From: Asaia bogorensis | GTDB taxonomy: Bacteria > Pseudomonadota > Alphaproteobacteria > Acetobacterales > Acetobacteraceae | Reading direction: 5' to 3' | NCBI GenBank assembly: GCA_945873675.1 | Contig: CAMCEP010000079.1 | Span: 1 to 10,532, forward strand | Length of the DNA: 10,532 nucleotides | Shown here: piece after piece, positions 1 to 6,308 of the stretch | How positions within the stretch are numbered: position 1 is the first letter of the stretch | Layout: the number at the start of each line of letters is the position of its first letter | The notes under the pieces: generated by a model | Told to the model about the DNA's origin: nothing | Database searches by the model: none | What the model saw: only the letters and a program-made list of their open reading frames with translations | Program-made: the position numbers and the translations under genes

Positions 1-78
1 CTGACGCCCACCATGAAGCTGAAGCGCCGCGCTGCCATCGAACAACGCGCGGTGGAGATTGAGCGCCTGTGGGAGTAG
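1..78 (+). CDS. AMP-forming acyl-CoA ligase, C-terminal tail (partial)
   Basis: Frame 1 is open from the window edge to TAG at 76-78 and encodes 25 residues. They begin LTPTMKLKRR and end EIERLWE. The pattern LTPT-x-K-x-KR followed by an amphipathic helix and a stop is typical of the extreme C-terminus of long-chain fatty-acyl-CoA synthetases and related AMP-binding enzymes. In that family a lysine in this tail is the adenylation-step catalytic residue; here it would be Lys6 or Lys8 of the visible part. The enzyme would convert a carboxylic acid, ATP and CoA to acyl-CoA, AMP and PPi in the cytoplasm. Only the tail is visible, so the substrate class is unknown. It lies 70 nt upstream of the Bug receptor on the same strand and may be co-transcribed with it. 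The call rests on a short motif, but the match to the family ending is good. Confidence 0.75.
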   Translation: MTPTMKLKRRAAIEQRAVEIERLWE

Positions 79-148
79 CAAGGCCCGGTTCCCGTTGTGC
101 AGGAAAAGGGTTAGCCTGACCCCCAAAGGAAAAAAGGGGGAGCGACCC

Positions 149-1114
149 ATGGTCTCAACACGTCGTGGCGCATTGGCCTTGGGCGGAGCACTCGCGGTAT
201 TGCCTTGGGCGGCCAATGCGCAAGCCTATCCAGCACGCGCGGTGCGGATCATCGTGCCGACCGGTGCGGGCGGCATCACCGATGTGCTGGCGCGTTTGGT
301 GGCCGAACGTTTGGCCGCGCGGCTTGGCGGGCAGGTGATTGTGGAGAACCGCCCCGGTGCCGGGGGTATTATCGGCACGGAAGCCGTGGCGCGCGCGGAA
401 CCAGATGGCCATACGCTGCTGATGGTCTTTCCAAGCCATCCTGTGAACCCAAGCCTGCGCGCAAGGCTGCCCTACGATACGGTCAAGGATTTCGCGCCCA
501 TCACCACCGTCACTACGGTGACTTCGGTGCTTTTGGTGCCGGCATCGCTGCCGGCGCAATCGGTTGGCGATGTCATCGCGCTGTCGCGGCGCGAAAGGCT
601 GACCTTTGCTTCTGTTGGTACAGGCAGTCTTGGGCATTTGGCCGGGGAATTATTCCGTTCCATGGCGAATATCGAATTGACCCATGTGCCCTATCGCAGC
701 GTGCCGGATGCGCATACGGCGCTGCTGCGTGGCGATGTCTCGATGTTTTTTGACCCGCCCATCACCGGCCTGCCGCATATCCGCGAAGGGCGCTTGCGCG
801 GGCTTGCGGTGACATCGCTCACGCGTTCAACTGCCTTGCCGGACACACCCACCATGCATGAGGCAGGAGTGACCGGTTTTGAATGTGTCGGCTGGAACGG
901 CATTCTGGCCCCAGCCGCCACCCCGCAGCCCATTCTCGATCGTCTCAATCGCGAGATCGTCGCCATATTGAATGAGCCTGAGATGCAACGAAAACTGCGT
1001 GAGCAAGGCGCCGATCCCGCACCCGCCTCGCGGGAGGCTTTCGCGGCCCGCATCACGGCTGATATTGAAAAATGGGCAGGCGTCATTCGCAATGCCGGCA
1101 TTCGGCCTGAATAG
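149..1114 (+). CDS. Bug/TctC-family tripartite tricarboxylate transporter substrate-binding receptor
   Basis: A 321-residue periplasmic solute receptor. The family binds carboxylates and other small organic ions for TctAB-type carriers or for signalling. ATG149 is chosen because a GGGGGAG ribosome site (136-142) precedes it and the product then starts with a signal peptide: residues 1-26, STRRGALA followed by a hydrophobic run and an AANAQA cleavage region, with a Tat-like Arg pair. A TTG start at 59 would add 30 unlikely residues and overlap the upstream gene. Family hallmarks follow in order: YPARAVRIIVP (about 27-37), GAGGITDVLAR (39-49), the VENRPGAGG loop (65-73), EPDGHTLL (84-91) and LPYDTVKDFAPIT (107-119). 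The length is normal for the family. No TctA or TctB membrane gene is in the window, so it is an orphan receptor here. It is the first gene of a tight cassette, 14 nt before the hydrolase. The ligand cannot be deduced. Confidence 0.93.
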   Translation: MVSTRRGALALGGALAVLPWAANAQAYPARAVRIIVPTGAGGITDVLARLVAERLAARLGGQVIVENRPGAGGIIGTEAVARAEPDGHTLLMVFPSHPVNPSLRARLPYDTVKDFAPITTVTTVTSVLLVPASLPAQSVGDVIALSRRERLTFASVGTGSLGHLAGELFRSMANIELTHVPYRSVPDAHTALLRGDVSMFFDPPITGLPHIREGRLRGLAVTSLTRSTALPDTPTMHEAGVTGFECVGWNGILAPAATPQPILDRLNREIVAILNEPEMQRKLREQGADPAPASREAFAARITADIEKWAGVIRNAGIRPE

Positions 1115-1128
1115 GGAGGGATGATCCA

Positions 1129-1938
1129 ATGCCGGTTTTTTCGCCCGATCAGGGTGCTGAGATTTTCTATCGCGATGATTGCTTCGCCGATGCCTGGGAT
1201 AACCCCGAAGCCCTGCTGATGCTGCATGGCAATGCTGAAAGCGGTGAGGCCTGGAATGGCTGGATGCCGATGATGGGCCGGCGGTTTCGCATCATTCGCC
1301 CAGATATGCGCGGCTTTGGGCGTTCCACCCCCATGCCCATCAATCACCCCTGGTCGGTGGATGGGATCATCGGCGATTTCATTGCCCTAATGGATCATCT
1401 GGGTATCAGGCGCTTTCATGTTATTGGCGCCAAGATCGCCTGCCCTATCTCGCTGCGTCTCGCGGCGCGCCATGCGGATCGCGTCGCTTCCCTTGTCGTG
1501 GTGGGTGGACTTGTTTCGGGCACTGAATCGCTTGGTGATCGCGCCGCTTCCTGGGTGGAGCGGATCGAGACTGAGGGTGTGGAAAGCTGGGCGCGCTGGA
1601 CCATGGATGGGCGGCTTGGCAGTGCGGCAAGTGACGCAATGAAGGAAGGCTGGGCGAAGCTGATGGGTGCGACCGCGCTTTCAACCCAGCTTGGCTTCAT
1701 CCGTTCCGTGCCGGGCATTGATGTCTGGGCTGATCTGCCGCGCATTGCCTGCCCAAGCCTGGTGATCACGACAGATGGTAGCGGGCTTGGTTCGGTTGAA
1801 GCGGTACGCGCCTGGCAGAAAACCATCAAGGGATCGGAATTGATGGTGGTGCCGGGCGATTCCTATCACGTCGCCGCAACCCATCCTGAAATCTGCGCGC
1901 AGGCAGCGCTGGATTTCATCACACGTCGCACAAGTTGA
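1129..1938 (+). CDS. Alpha/beta-hydrolase-fold protein with Lys at the nucleophile position
   Basis: A 269-residue cytoplasmic protein with no signal peptide. ATG1129 has a strong GGGAGGG site (1114-1120) that overlaps the stop of the receptor gene. Fold markers are clear: LMLHGNAESG (30-39, oxyanion-hole HG), RPDMRGFGRS (57-66), the elbow region HVIGAKIACP (97-106), LPRIACPSLVITTDGSGLG (203-221) and SYHVAATHPE (245-254, with the triad-type His247). In ordinary members the elbow reads G-x-S-x-G. Here the serine position is Lys102 (codon AAG at 1432-1434) and the second glycine is Ala104, so the standard acyl-enzyme serine is absent. The reading frame around it is intact and the rest of the fold is conserved, so the gene does not look decayed. 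It may use a non-covalent mechanism, act as a lyase or decarboxylase-like enzyme, or only bind ligand. It lies between the receptor and cyclase genes (17-nt gap to the cyclase), pointing to one operon. Confidence 0.9.
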   Translation: MPVFSPDQGAEIFYRDDCFADAWDNPEALLMLHGNAESGEAWNGWMPMMGRRFRIIRPDMRGFGRSTPMPINHPWSVDGIIGDFIALMDHLGIRRFHVIGAKIACPISLRLAARHADRVASLVVVGGLVSGTESLGDRAASWVERIETEGVESWARWTMDGRLGSAASDAMKEGWAKLMGATALSTQLGFIRSVPGIDVWADLPRIACPSLVITTDGSGLGSVEAVRAWQKTIKGSELMVVPGDSYHVAATHPEICAQAALDFITRRTS

Positions 1939-1955
1939 ACCTGAAGGGCATCGTC

Positions 1956-2630
1956 ATGACCCGATTGATTGATCTTTCAACGCCGGTGCAGACCGGCCAT
2001 TTCCGCTGGGATGTGGAAAGAAAGCTTTTGAAAAGCCATGATACCGGCGCGGGGCAAGCCACTTGGGCCGGCTGGAACCTGCATGCCTTCACGCATATGG
2101 ATAGCCCCCGCCATGTGGACCCGGATGGTTTCACAACGGATGCCATTACGCTCGACATGACGGTGGGTCCTGGTGCGGTTGTGGATATTTCCCATGTGCC
2201 GGCCAATAGCCCGATCAGCGGCGAAGCCTTGGCGGCCGCAGGTGCGCATTTGCAGGCGGGTGATATTGCGCTGATCCGTGCGCGCTGGGATGAAAGGGCA
2301 GATATCAACACGCCGGAATTCTGGCTGCAGGCGCCCTGGATGACGGCAGAGGCAGCAATCTGGCTGCGTGAGCGCGGCATCAAGGCTGTCGGCTTTGATT
2401 TTCCTCAGGATTACTGCATTCGCTTTTTTCTGACCGGCGAAAAGCGCCCGCCCTTGCCAGAACATGTGACGCATTATCACTTGCTGAAGCAGGGCATCAT
2501 CATGTTCGAATATCTGCGCAATATGGGCGCGCTGCACCAGGCGCGAAATCAAATTGTCGCCTTGCCTATTCGCATTCCGGATAGTGATGGCGCGCCGGCG
2601 CGTGTGATTGCTATGGAAGAAGAAGGCTGA
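1956..2630 (+). CDS. Cyclase/kynurenine-formamidase-like metal-dependent hydrolase
   Basis: A 224-residue protein of the putative cyclase superfamily (Pfam Cyclase, KynB-like). Members use a metal bound by His and Asp residues to hydrolyse amides, formamides or cyclic esters. ATG1956 is preferred: GAAGGG (1943-1948) sits 7 nt upstream. An earlier TTG at 1935 would overlap the hydrolase stop and lacks such a site. The start MTRLIDLSTP matches the family's opening RxxDLS/T. The metal motif, usually HxGTHxDxPxH, reads HAFTHMDSPRH (43-53), keeping His43, His47, Asp49, Pro51 and His53. Later landmarks are GDIALIRARW (102-111), GIKAVGFDFPQD (141-152), HYHLLKQGI (173-181), Glu185 and ALPIRIPDSDGAPAR (202-216). 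It is the third gene of the receptor-hydrolase-cyclase cassette and converges on the next gene with 12 nt between stops. A formamidase role is possible, but no tryptophan-pathway gene is nearby, so kynB is not assigned. Confidence 0.9.
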   Translation: MTRLIDLSTPVQTGHFRWDVERKLLKSHDTGAGQATWAGWNLHAFTHMDSPRHVDPDGFTTDAITLDMTVGPGAVVDISHVPANSPISGEALAAAGAHLQAGDIALIRARWDERADINTPEFWLQAPWMTAEAAIWLRERGIKAVGFDFPQDYCIRFFLTGEKRPPLPEHVTHYHLLKQGIIMFEYLRNMGALHQARNQIVALPIRIPDSDGAPARVIAMEEEG

Positions 2631-2642
2631 AGAAGCGGGGCG

Positions 2643-3785
2643 CTATCGCGGCGCCCAGCGCAAGCCCGCGCGGATATCGTCACTATCCTCACCGGCGGCC
2701 GGCACGCCGCGCGCTGGCTGTGGGCGCTCACCTTCAAAACTGATCGGCAGGCCAATAGCGCGCACCGGCAGGCCTGGCACGGGGGCGACAATGCCAAGCG
2801 CTTCCACCTGAGCGTCCACCGCGATTTCGCGCATGGTATTGATGGGCCCGCAAGGAATGCCGGCGGCTTCCAAAAGCGGCAACCATGCCTCGGCCGGGCG
2901 TGCGCGAAAGGCCGGTTCCATCACCGCCATCAGCGCGGCCTTGTTCGCAACGCGGAGCCGATTGCTGGCAAAGCGCTCATCACTGCCAAGTTCAGAAAGC
3001 CCCATGGCGTCGCATAATTTGCGAAACAGCCGATCATTGGCCGCCGCCACCATCACCGGCGCGGTTGCCGTTTCAAAAGATTGGAACACCACCGTATTCG
3101 GATTGCCCGAAAGATTGCGCGGCGGCGGGCGGCCTGAAACCGTGAAGCCCGCGAAATGCGGCCCCATCCAGCCAAGCGCCGTTTCCAGCAGCGATGTATC
3201 AACCACCCCGCCCTTGCCGGTGCTGTGGCGCCGTTCAATCGCGGCCAGAATGCCAATCGCCGCCCACATGCCGGTGCCAAGGTCCAGTATCTGCACGCCA
3301 CTGCGCGTGGGTGGCCCGCCTTCCGCGCCATTCATCATCATCAGGCCCGAATAGCCTTGCAGGATCGGCTCATAGCCTGGGTGCAGCGCTTTCGGCCCCA
3401 CCGCGCCAAAGGCACCCAGCGAGGCATAGATCAACTGCGGAAAGCGCGCGGTGAGTGCCGCCCCACCCAGCCCCAAATCTTCCAGCGCGCCGGGCCGCAT
3501 ATTCTGCACGACCACATCCGCCTCACTCAGCAGGTCCATCAGCAAAGCGCGGTCGGCATCATTGCGGAGATCAAGACTGAGCGATCTTTTGCCGCGATTG
3601 ACAGCGATGAAGGTGGTGGCCGTGCCTTCATGCATTGGTGGCCCCCAGCCGCGCGCATCATCGCCGCCTTCGGGGCGTTCCAGCTTGATCACCTCGGCCC
3701 CCAGCATGGCGAGGATCTGGCCCGCAAAGGGCCCCGCCAGATTCTGTGCAATTTCAACAACCCGGATACCGGCCAAAGGTGACAT
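2643..3785 (-). CDS. Class III (CaiB/BaiF) CoA-transferase, canonical layout
   Basis: A 380-residue cytoplasmic enzyme of the family that moves CoA between carboxylates (formyl-CoA:oxalate CoA-transferase, succinyl-CoA-dependent transferases, CaiB, and racemases such as Amacr). The minus-strand ATG (3783-3785) has AAAAGGG (3793-3799) 7 nt upstream. The order is normal: Rossmann-type N-part with GIRVVEIAQNLAGPFAG (6-22), GAEVIKLERP (29-38), NRGKRSLSLDLR (63-74), QNMRPGALEDLGL (94-106) and YASLGAFG (120-127). Next comes LDLGTGMWAAIGILAAI (167-183), whose Asp168 aligns with the catalytic aspartate of formyl-CoA transferase (Asp169). A VDTSLLETALGWMG segment follows (about 194-207), then the small domain, then LPISFEGERP near the end. 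The length is close to the usual 380-430. The gene is divergent from a second, rearranged relative across a repeat-rich spacer. The acid substrate is not readable from sequence. Confidence 0.93.
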   Translation of the reverse strand: MSPLAGIRVVEIAQNLAGPFAGQILAMLGAEVIKLERPEGGDDARGWGPPMHEGTATTFIAVNRGKRSLSLDLRNDADRALLMDLLSEADVVVQNMRPGALEDLGLGGAALTARFPQLIYASLGAFGAVGPKALHPGYEPILQGYSGLMMMNGAEGGPPTRSGVQILDLGTGMWAAIGILAAIERRHSTGKGGVVDTSLLETALGWMGPHFAGFTVSGRPPPRNLSGNPNTVVFQSFETATAPVMVAAANDRLFRKLCDAMGLSELGSDERFASNRLRVANKAALMAVMEPAFRARPAEAWLPLLEAAGIPCGPINTMREIAVDAQVEALGIVAPVPGLPVRAIGLPISFEGERPQPARGVPAAGEDSDDIRAGLRWAPR

Positions 3786-3841
3786 GCGAAAACCCTTTTC
3801 AAGCGGGCGAAGGGTAGGGCTTTGGCTGGCTGGTGGGCAAG

Positions 3842-3964
3842 CTAGTGGTCCGGTCGCTGCTGTTGGTTCCCAACAGCAGCGTGAATCGGCCCACCAAATA
3901 AGAACCTAGTGGTGCGCGGGGGCAGTTTTGCCTTGGGAAAGGTCAGCATTAATTGCACCACTAG
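3842..3964. repeat. CTAGTGGT box array in divergent spacer, possible MITE/IS-end remnant
   Basis: Three copies of CTAGTGGT lie in 123 bp: plus orientation at 3842-3849 and 3907-3914, and inverted (ACCACTAG) at 3957-3964. The outer pair faces inward and would form short terminal inverted repeats of a small element. CTAG is usually scarce in proteobacterial DNA; elsewhere in this window I noticed it only at 9496-9499. The segment lies inside the 218-bp non-coding spacer (3786-4003) between two divergent CoA-transferase genes, so it could equally be an operator array. No transposase ORF is present. The rest of the spacer holds a weak minus-strand promoter-like pair, TTGCCC (3835-3840) and TACCCT (3811-3816), 18 bp apart, for the 2643-3785 gene. 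Confidence 0.5.
3856..3880. repeat. Perfect 11-bp hairpin with 3-nt loop
   Basis: GCTGCTGTTGG (3856-3866), loop TTC (3867-3869), then the exact complement CCAACAGCAGC (3870-3880). No T-run follows on either strand, and both flanking genes start away from it, so it is not a simple terminator. It may be a structured operator, an RNA leader element of a divergent transcript, or part of the repeat element that surrounds it. Confidence 0.7.
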
Positions 3965-3965
3965 G
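3905..3965. repeat. Perfect 11-bp inverted repeat around the start region of the permuted CoA-transferase
   Basis: CCTAGTGGTGC (3905-3915) is exactly complementary to GCACCACTAGG (3955-3965), with 39 bp between. It is a longer match than the shared 8-bp CTAGTGGT core. The right arm ends about 38 bp before ATG4004 and overlaps an AGGGG that could serve an alternative GTG start at 3977. It is suited either to a regulator binding a looped site or to ends of a very small element. Confidence 0.65.
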
Positions 3966-4003
3966 GGCTGGACCTGGTGGCGCTGCCGGTGAAAGCTTGT
4001 GCC

Positions 4004-5407
4004 ATGAACCCAAGCCCATCCGACATCCTCGGCGCATTGTGGCAACACGCCGCGCTTGATCCTGCCGCGCTTTCGCAGATCAGCCTGCCCGGCGCGGAGC
4101 CCATCCAGCCATCCAGCTTTCGGGTGGATGCGGCGGCGCAGACAAGCATCGCAGCGACGGGGCTTGCAGCCGCGATGATCCATCAGCGGCGTGGTGGTGC
4201 GGCGCAGCGCGTTGCGGTGGATATGCGTGATGCCGCGATTGAGTTTCGCTCCGAACATTGGCTCAGCATCGCAGGCCGGCCCGCTGGCGCGCGCTGGGAT
4301 GCGATTGCGGGGCTTTATCAATGCGGCGATGGGCGTTGGGTACGGCTGCACACCAACTTCCCGCATCACCGCGATGGCGTGCTGCGCTTGCTTGGGAATG
4401 TCGCGCATGATCGCGCCGCAGTCGCTGCGGCACTCAGCACCTGGCGCGCGGCGGATTTCGAAGCGGCGGCAGCGCAAGCGGGGCTGGTGGTGACCATGAC
4501 GCGCAGCCTGGCCGAATGGGAATCCTCACCCCAAGGTCAGGCGGCGGCCAGCCTGCCGCCTGTGCTGATCGAGAAAATCGCTGATGCGCCGCCCATCCCT
4601 TTGCCGCCCGCCGCGGCGCGCCCCCTCAGTGGCCTCCGCGTACTTGACCTCACGCGCGTCATTGCCGGGCCGGTCGCGGGCCGCACATTGGCCGCGCATG
4701 GCGCTGATGTTTTGCATATCAGCGCCGCGCATTTGCCAAGCTTTGATGAATTGGTGATGGATACCGGGCGCGGTAAAAGAACCGCTTCACTTGATTTGCG
4801 CGCGCCCGCTGATCGCACGCGATTGCGTGATTTGGCCGTCAGCGCCGATATTTTTCTGCAAGGCTACCGCCCTGGTGCCATTGCTGGCCATGGCTTCGCG
4901 CCAGAAGCCCTCGCGGCGCTCAATTCCGGCATCATCTGTGTCTCGCTTTCCGCCTATGGCCATCTTGGCCCCTGGGCGGCGCGGCGCGGTTTTGATTCAC
5001 TCGTGCAAAATACCAATGGCATGAATGATGCCGAAGCTGTTGCGGCCGGGGAAGCCAAGCCGCGCCCCTTGCCCTGCCAGGCTTTGGATCATGCTTCGGG
5101 CTATTTGCTCGCTTTCGGCGCCATGGCTGCCTTGTTGCGGCGCGCAGAGGAAGGCGGTTCCTGGCTTGTGCGTGTCTCGCTTGCCGGTACAGGGGAATGG
5201 ATCAAGCGCCTTGGCCGCTTGGATGCGGGCTTGTCTGCGCCGGGCCTCACGCCTGCTGAAATTGACGCAGCCTTGGAAGAAAGTGACAGCGGCTTCGGCC
5301 CCATGCGCGCCACGCGCCATGCTGCGCGCTTGCAGGCCACACCAACGCGCTGGGATTTGCCGGCCATGCCGCTCGGTAGCCATGCACCGGCATGGCGCGA
5401 GGCTTAA
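4004..5407 (+). CDS. Class III CoA-transferase-like protein with permuted domain order
   Basis: A 467-residue CaiB/BaiF-family protein. ATG4004 is favoured because the product then starts MNPSPSDILGALW; GTG3977, preceded by AGGGG (3963-3967), would add 9 residues and is possible. The first 200 residues look like the small domain that normally comes second: VAVDMRDAAIEFRSEHW (70-86), CGDGRWVRLHTNFPHHRDGV (107-126), ADFEAAAAQAGLVVT (150-164). The normal N-terminal half follows: LSGLRVLDLTRVIAGPVAG (208-226), GADVLHIS (233-240), GRGKRTASLDLR (255-266), QGYRPGAIAGHGF (286-298), CVSLSAYG (312-319) and LDHASGYLLAFGAMAAL (361-377), with Asp362 at the catalytic position. A second copy of the connecting segment (VRVSLAGTGEWIKRLGRL, 389-406) and a short C-terminal tail end it. 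It is divergent from the normal CoA-transferase gene. Activity is plausible since the aspartate is kept, but the substrate is unknown. Confidence 0.85.
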   Translation: MNPSPSDILGALWQHAALDPAALSQISLPGAEPIQPSSFRVDAAAQTSIAATGLAAAMIHQRRGGAAQRVAVDMRDAAIEFRSEHWLSIAGRPAGARWDAIAGLYQCGDGRWVRLHTNFPHHRDGVLRLLGNVAHDRAAVAAALSTWRAADFEAAAAQAGLVVTMTRSLAEWESSPQGQAAASLPPVLIEKIADAPPIPLPPAAARPLSGLRVLDLTRVIAGPVAGRTLAAHGADVLHISAAHLPSFDELVMDTGRGKRTASLDLRAPADRTRLRDLAVSADIFLQGYRPGAIAGHGFAPEALAALNSGIICVSLSAYGHLGPWAARRGFDSLVQNTNGMNDAEAVAAGEAKPRPLPCQALDHASGYLLAFGAMAALLRRAEEGGSWLVRVSLAGTGEWIKRLGRLDAGLSAPGLTPAEIDAALEESDSGFGPMRATRHAARLQATPTRWDLPAMPLGSHAPAWREA

Positions 5408-5414
5408 CGCAGCG

Positions 5415-6257
5415 TCACTTCAAACAACGCAGAAACAGCGTTGAAGGATGCGCGACCTCACCCACCGCATCGGCAGCGCGGGGTGCATCAGCAGCAGGCC
5501 CTTGCGTCACCGTGACATTCTGTTCACGCAGGAACTCCAAAGCTTCCGTGTGCTTCACGGCGAAATTCACATTCTGCGGAATATCGCCCGTCTGCCGCGC
5601 AACCTGCCCGGCATTCAGCTTTGAAACCACAACGCCAATCACCTGACCGCGCATATCCAAAAGCGGCCCGCCGGAATTGCCCGGCTGCACCGGCGCGCTG
5701 ATCTGAAGATGGCGCTGATTATCGGCAAGCCCGGCAAGGGCCGACACCTCTCCGGTGGTCAGCGTGGGGCCGGATGAAAGCAAACCCGCCAAGGGGAAAC
5801 CGTAAGTCACCACGCCTTCGCCACGGCGATAGGTGGCAGCACTACGGAAGGGCAGGATCGGCCCGGCCTCTGCTTCGGTGCTGAGCAAAGCGAGGTCACG
5901 CGTTGCATCGCTTGCCATAACGCGCGCCGGCAATTCGCGCCCATCCGGCAGGCGCGCCGCAACCTCGGCGCAGCCATCAATTACGTGATGATTGGTCATG
6001 ATCCGCCGTGCTGCCACCACAAACCCCGTGCCGGAAGAAACCGCGCGGCGTGCGGCGCGTTCACCAGGTGCGAGCGGCGGTGGCTTGTCGCGCGGCAGTT
6101 CTGCCCCAGCGCCTTGGCGGGGCAGGGGCGGGGGTTTTTCACTGGGCAGCGCCGCGCGCGGGTTTGGGGCCGGCGCTGCCGCCGGTGGTTTTTGCGCGAA
6201 GGCGGCTGTGCCGAAGCACAGCCCGATAAAACCTGCCAGAAATGCGCGTTGAATCAT
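5415..6257 (-). CDS. Secreted trypsin-like (S1/HtrA-type) serine protease
   Basis: A 280-residue exported protease. The minus-strand ATG (6255-6257) is chosen because it opens directly on a Sec signal peptide, MIQRAFLAGF to AFAQ (1-22). A TTG at 6293 would add 12 residues in front of it. A Pro/Ala-rich linker follows (23-66) with two copies of LPxxKPPPL (38-45 and 54-62). The protease domain shows SGTGFVV (75-81), TNHHVI with His91, RDLALL with Asp121, TYGFPLAG (151-158), TTGEVSAL (167-174) and PGNSGGPLLD with Ser195, so the triad is complete. There is no PDZ domain after residue 235, and the C-terminus is short (ends FLRCLK). The linker suggests it acts in the periplasm or near the wall, probably in protein quality control. 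It converges on the permuted CoA-transferase with 7 nt between stops and lies 51 nt downstream of the receptor gene 6309-7892. No ribosome site is visible upstream. Confidence 0.9.
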   Translation of the reverse strand: MIQRAFLAGFIGLCFGTAAFAQKPPAAAPAPNPRAALPSEKPPPLPRQGAGAELPRDKPPPLAPGERAARRAVSSGTGFVVAARRIMTNHHVIDGCAEVAARLPDGRELPARVMASDATRDLALLSTEAEAGPILPFRSAATYRRGEGVVTYGFPLAGLLSSGPTLTTGEVSALAGLADNQRHLQISAPVQPGNSGGPLLDMRGQVIGVVVSKLNAGQVARQTGDIPQNVNFAVKHTEALEFLREQNVTVTQGPAADAPRAADAVGEVAHPSTLFLRCLK

Positions 6258-6263
6258 AAAACC

Positions 6264-6293
6264 ATTGTGCCGCGCCGCCGCATAGCAGGTCAA
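6264..6293 (-). promoter_or_regulatory. Predicted sigma70-like promoter giving a leaderless protease mRNA
   Basis: On the minus strand, TTGACC (6288-6293) and CACAAT (6264-6269) are separated by 18 bp. Six bases (GGTTTT) then lie before the ATG at 6257. A start point 7 nt after the -10 box would fall on or next to the A of ATG, which fits the lack of any Shine-Dalgarno sequence. The boxes match consensus at 5/6 and 4/6. This is inferred from sequence only. Confidence 0.45.
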
Positions 6294-6308
6294 TGCTGTG
6301 GCAGCGCC

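Noticed and set aside
120..140. CCCCC-N11-GGGGG possible hairpin covering the receptor ribosome site
   Set aside because: The stem is only five base pairs with an A-rich loop; there is no evidence of a switch, and the G-run is explained as the ribosome site.
59..148. TTG-initiated 30-residue extension of the Bug receptor
   Set aside because: It overlaps the upstream ligase tail, lacks a ribosome site, and hides the signal peptide; ATG149 explains the sequence better.
691..1347. Long minus-strand open frame opposite the receptor and hydrolase genes
   Set aside because: It has no recognisable domain, no ribosome site, and runs antisense to two well-supported genes; long antisense frames are common in GC-rich DNA.
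2638..2656. GGGCGC-N7-GCGCCC stem between the convergent cyclase and CoA-transferase genes
   Set aside because: No T-run on either strand and it lies partly in coding sequence; a 6-bp GC stem is expected by chance in this composition.
3156..3782. Plus-strand 208-codon open frame opposite the normal CoA-transferase
   Set aside because: It is a shadow of the minus-strand gene; composition is His/Arg/Gln-rich with no family motif.
3842..4477. Minus-strand open frame across the repeat spacer into the permuted CoA-transferase, possibly an IS fragment
   Set aside because: The translation shows no transposase motif and most of it is antisense to a gene with clear family motifs.
5425..5443. CAACGC-N7-GCGTTG stem at the tail of the protease gene as a bidirectional terminator
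   Set aside because: It is within the protease coding region and lacks a clear T-run in the plus direction; too weak to call.
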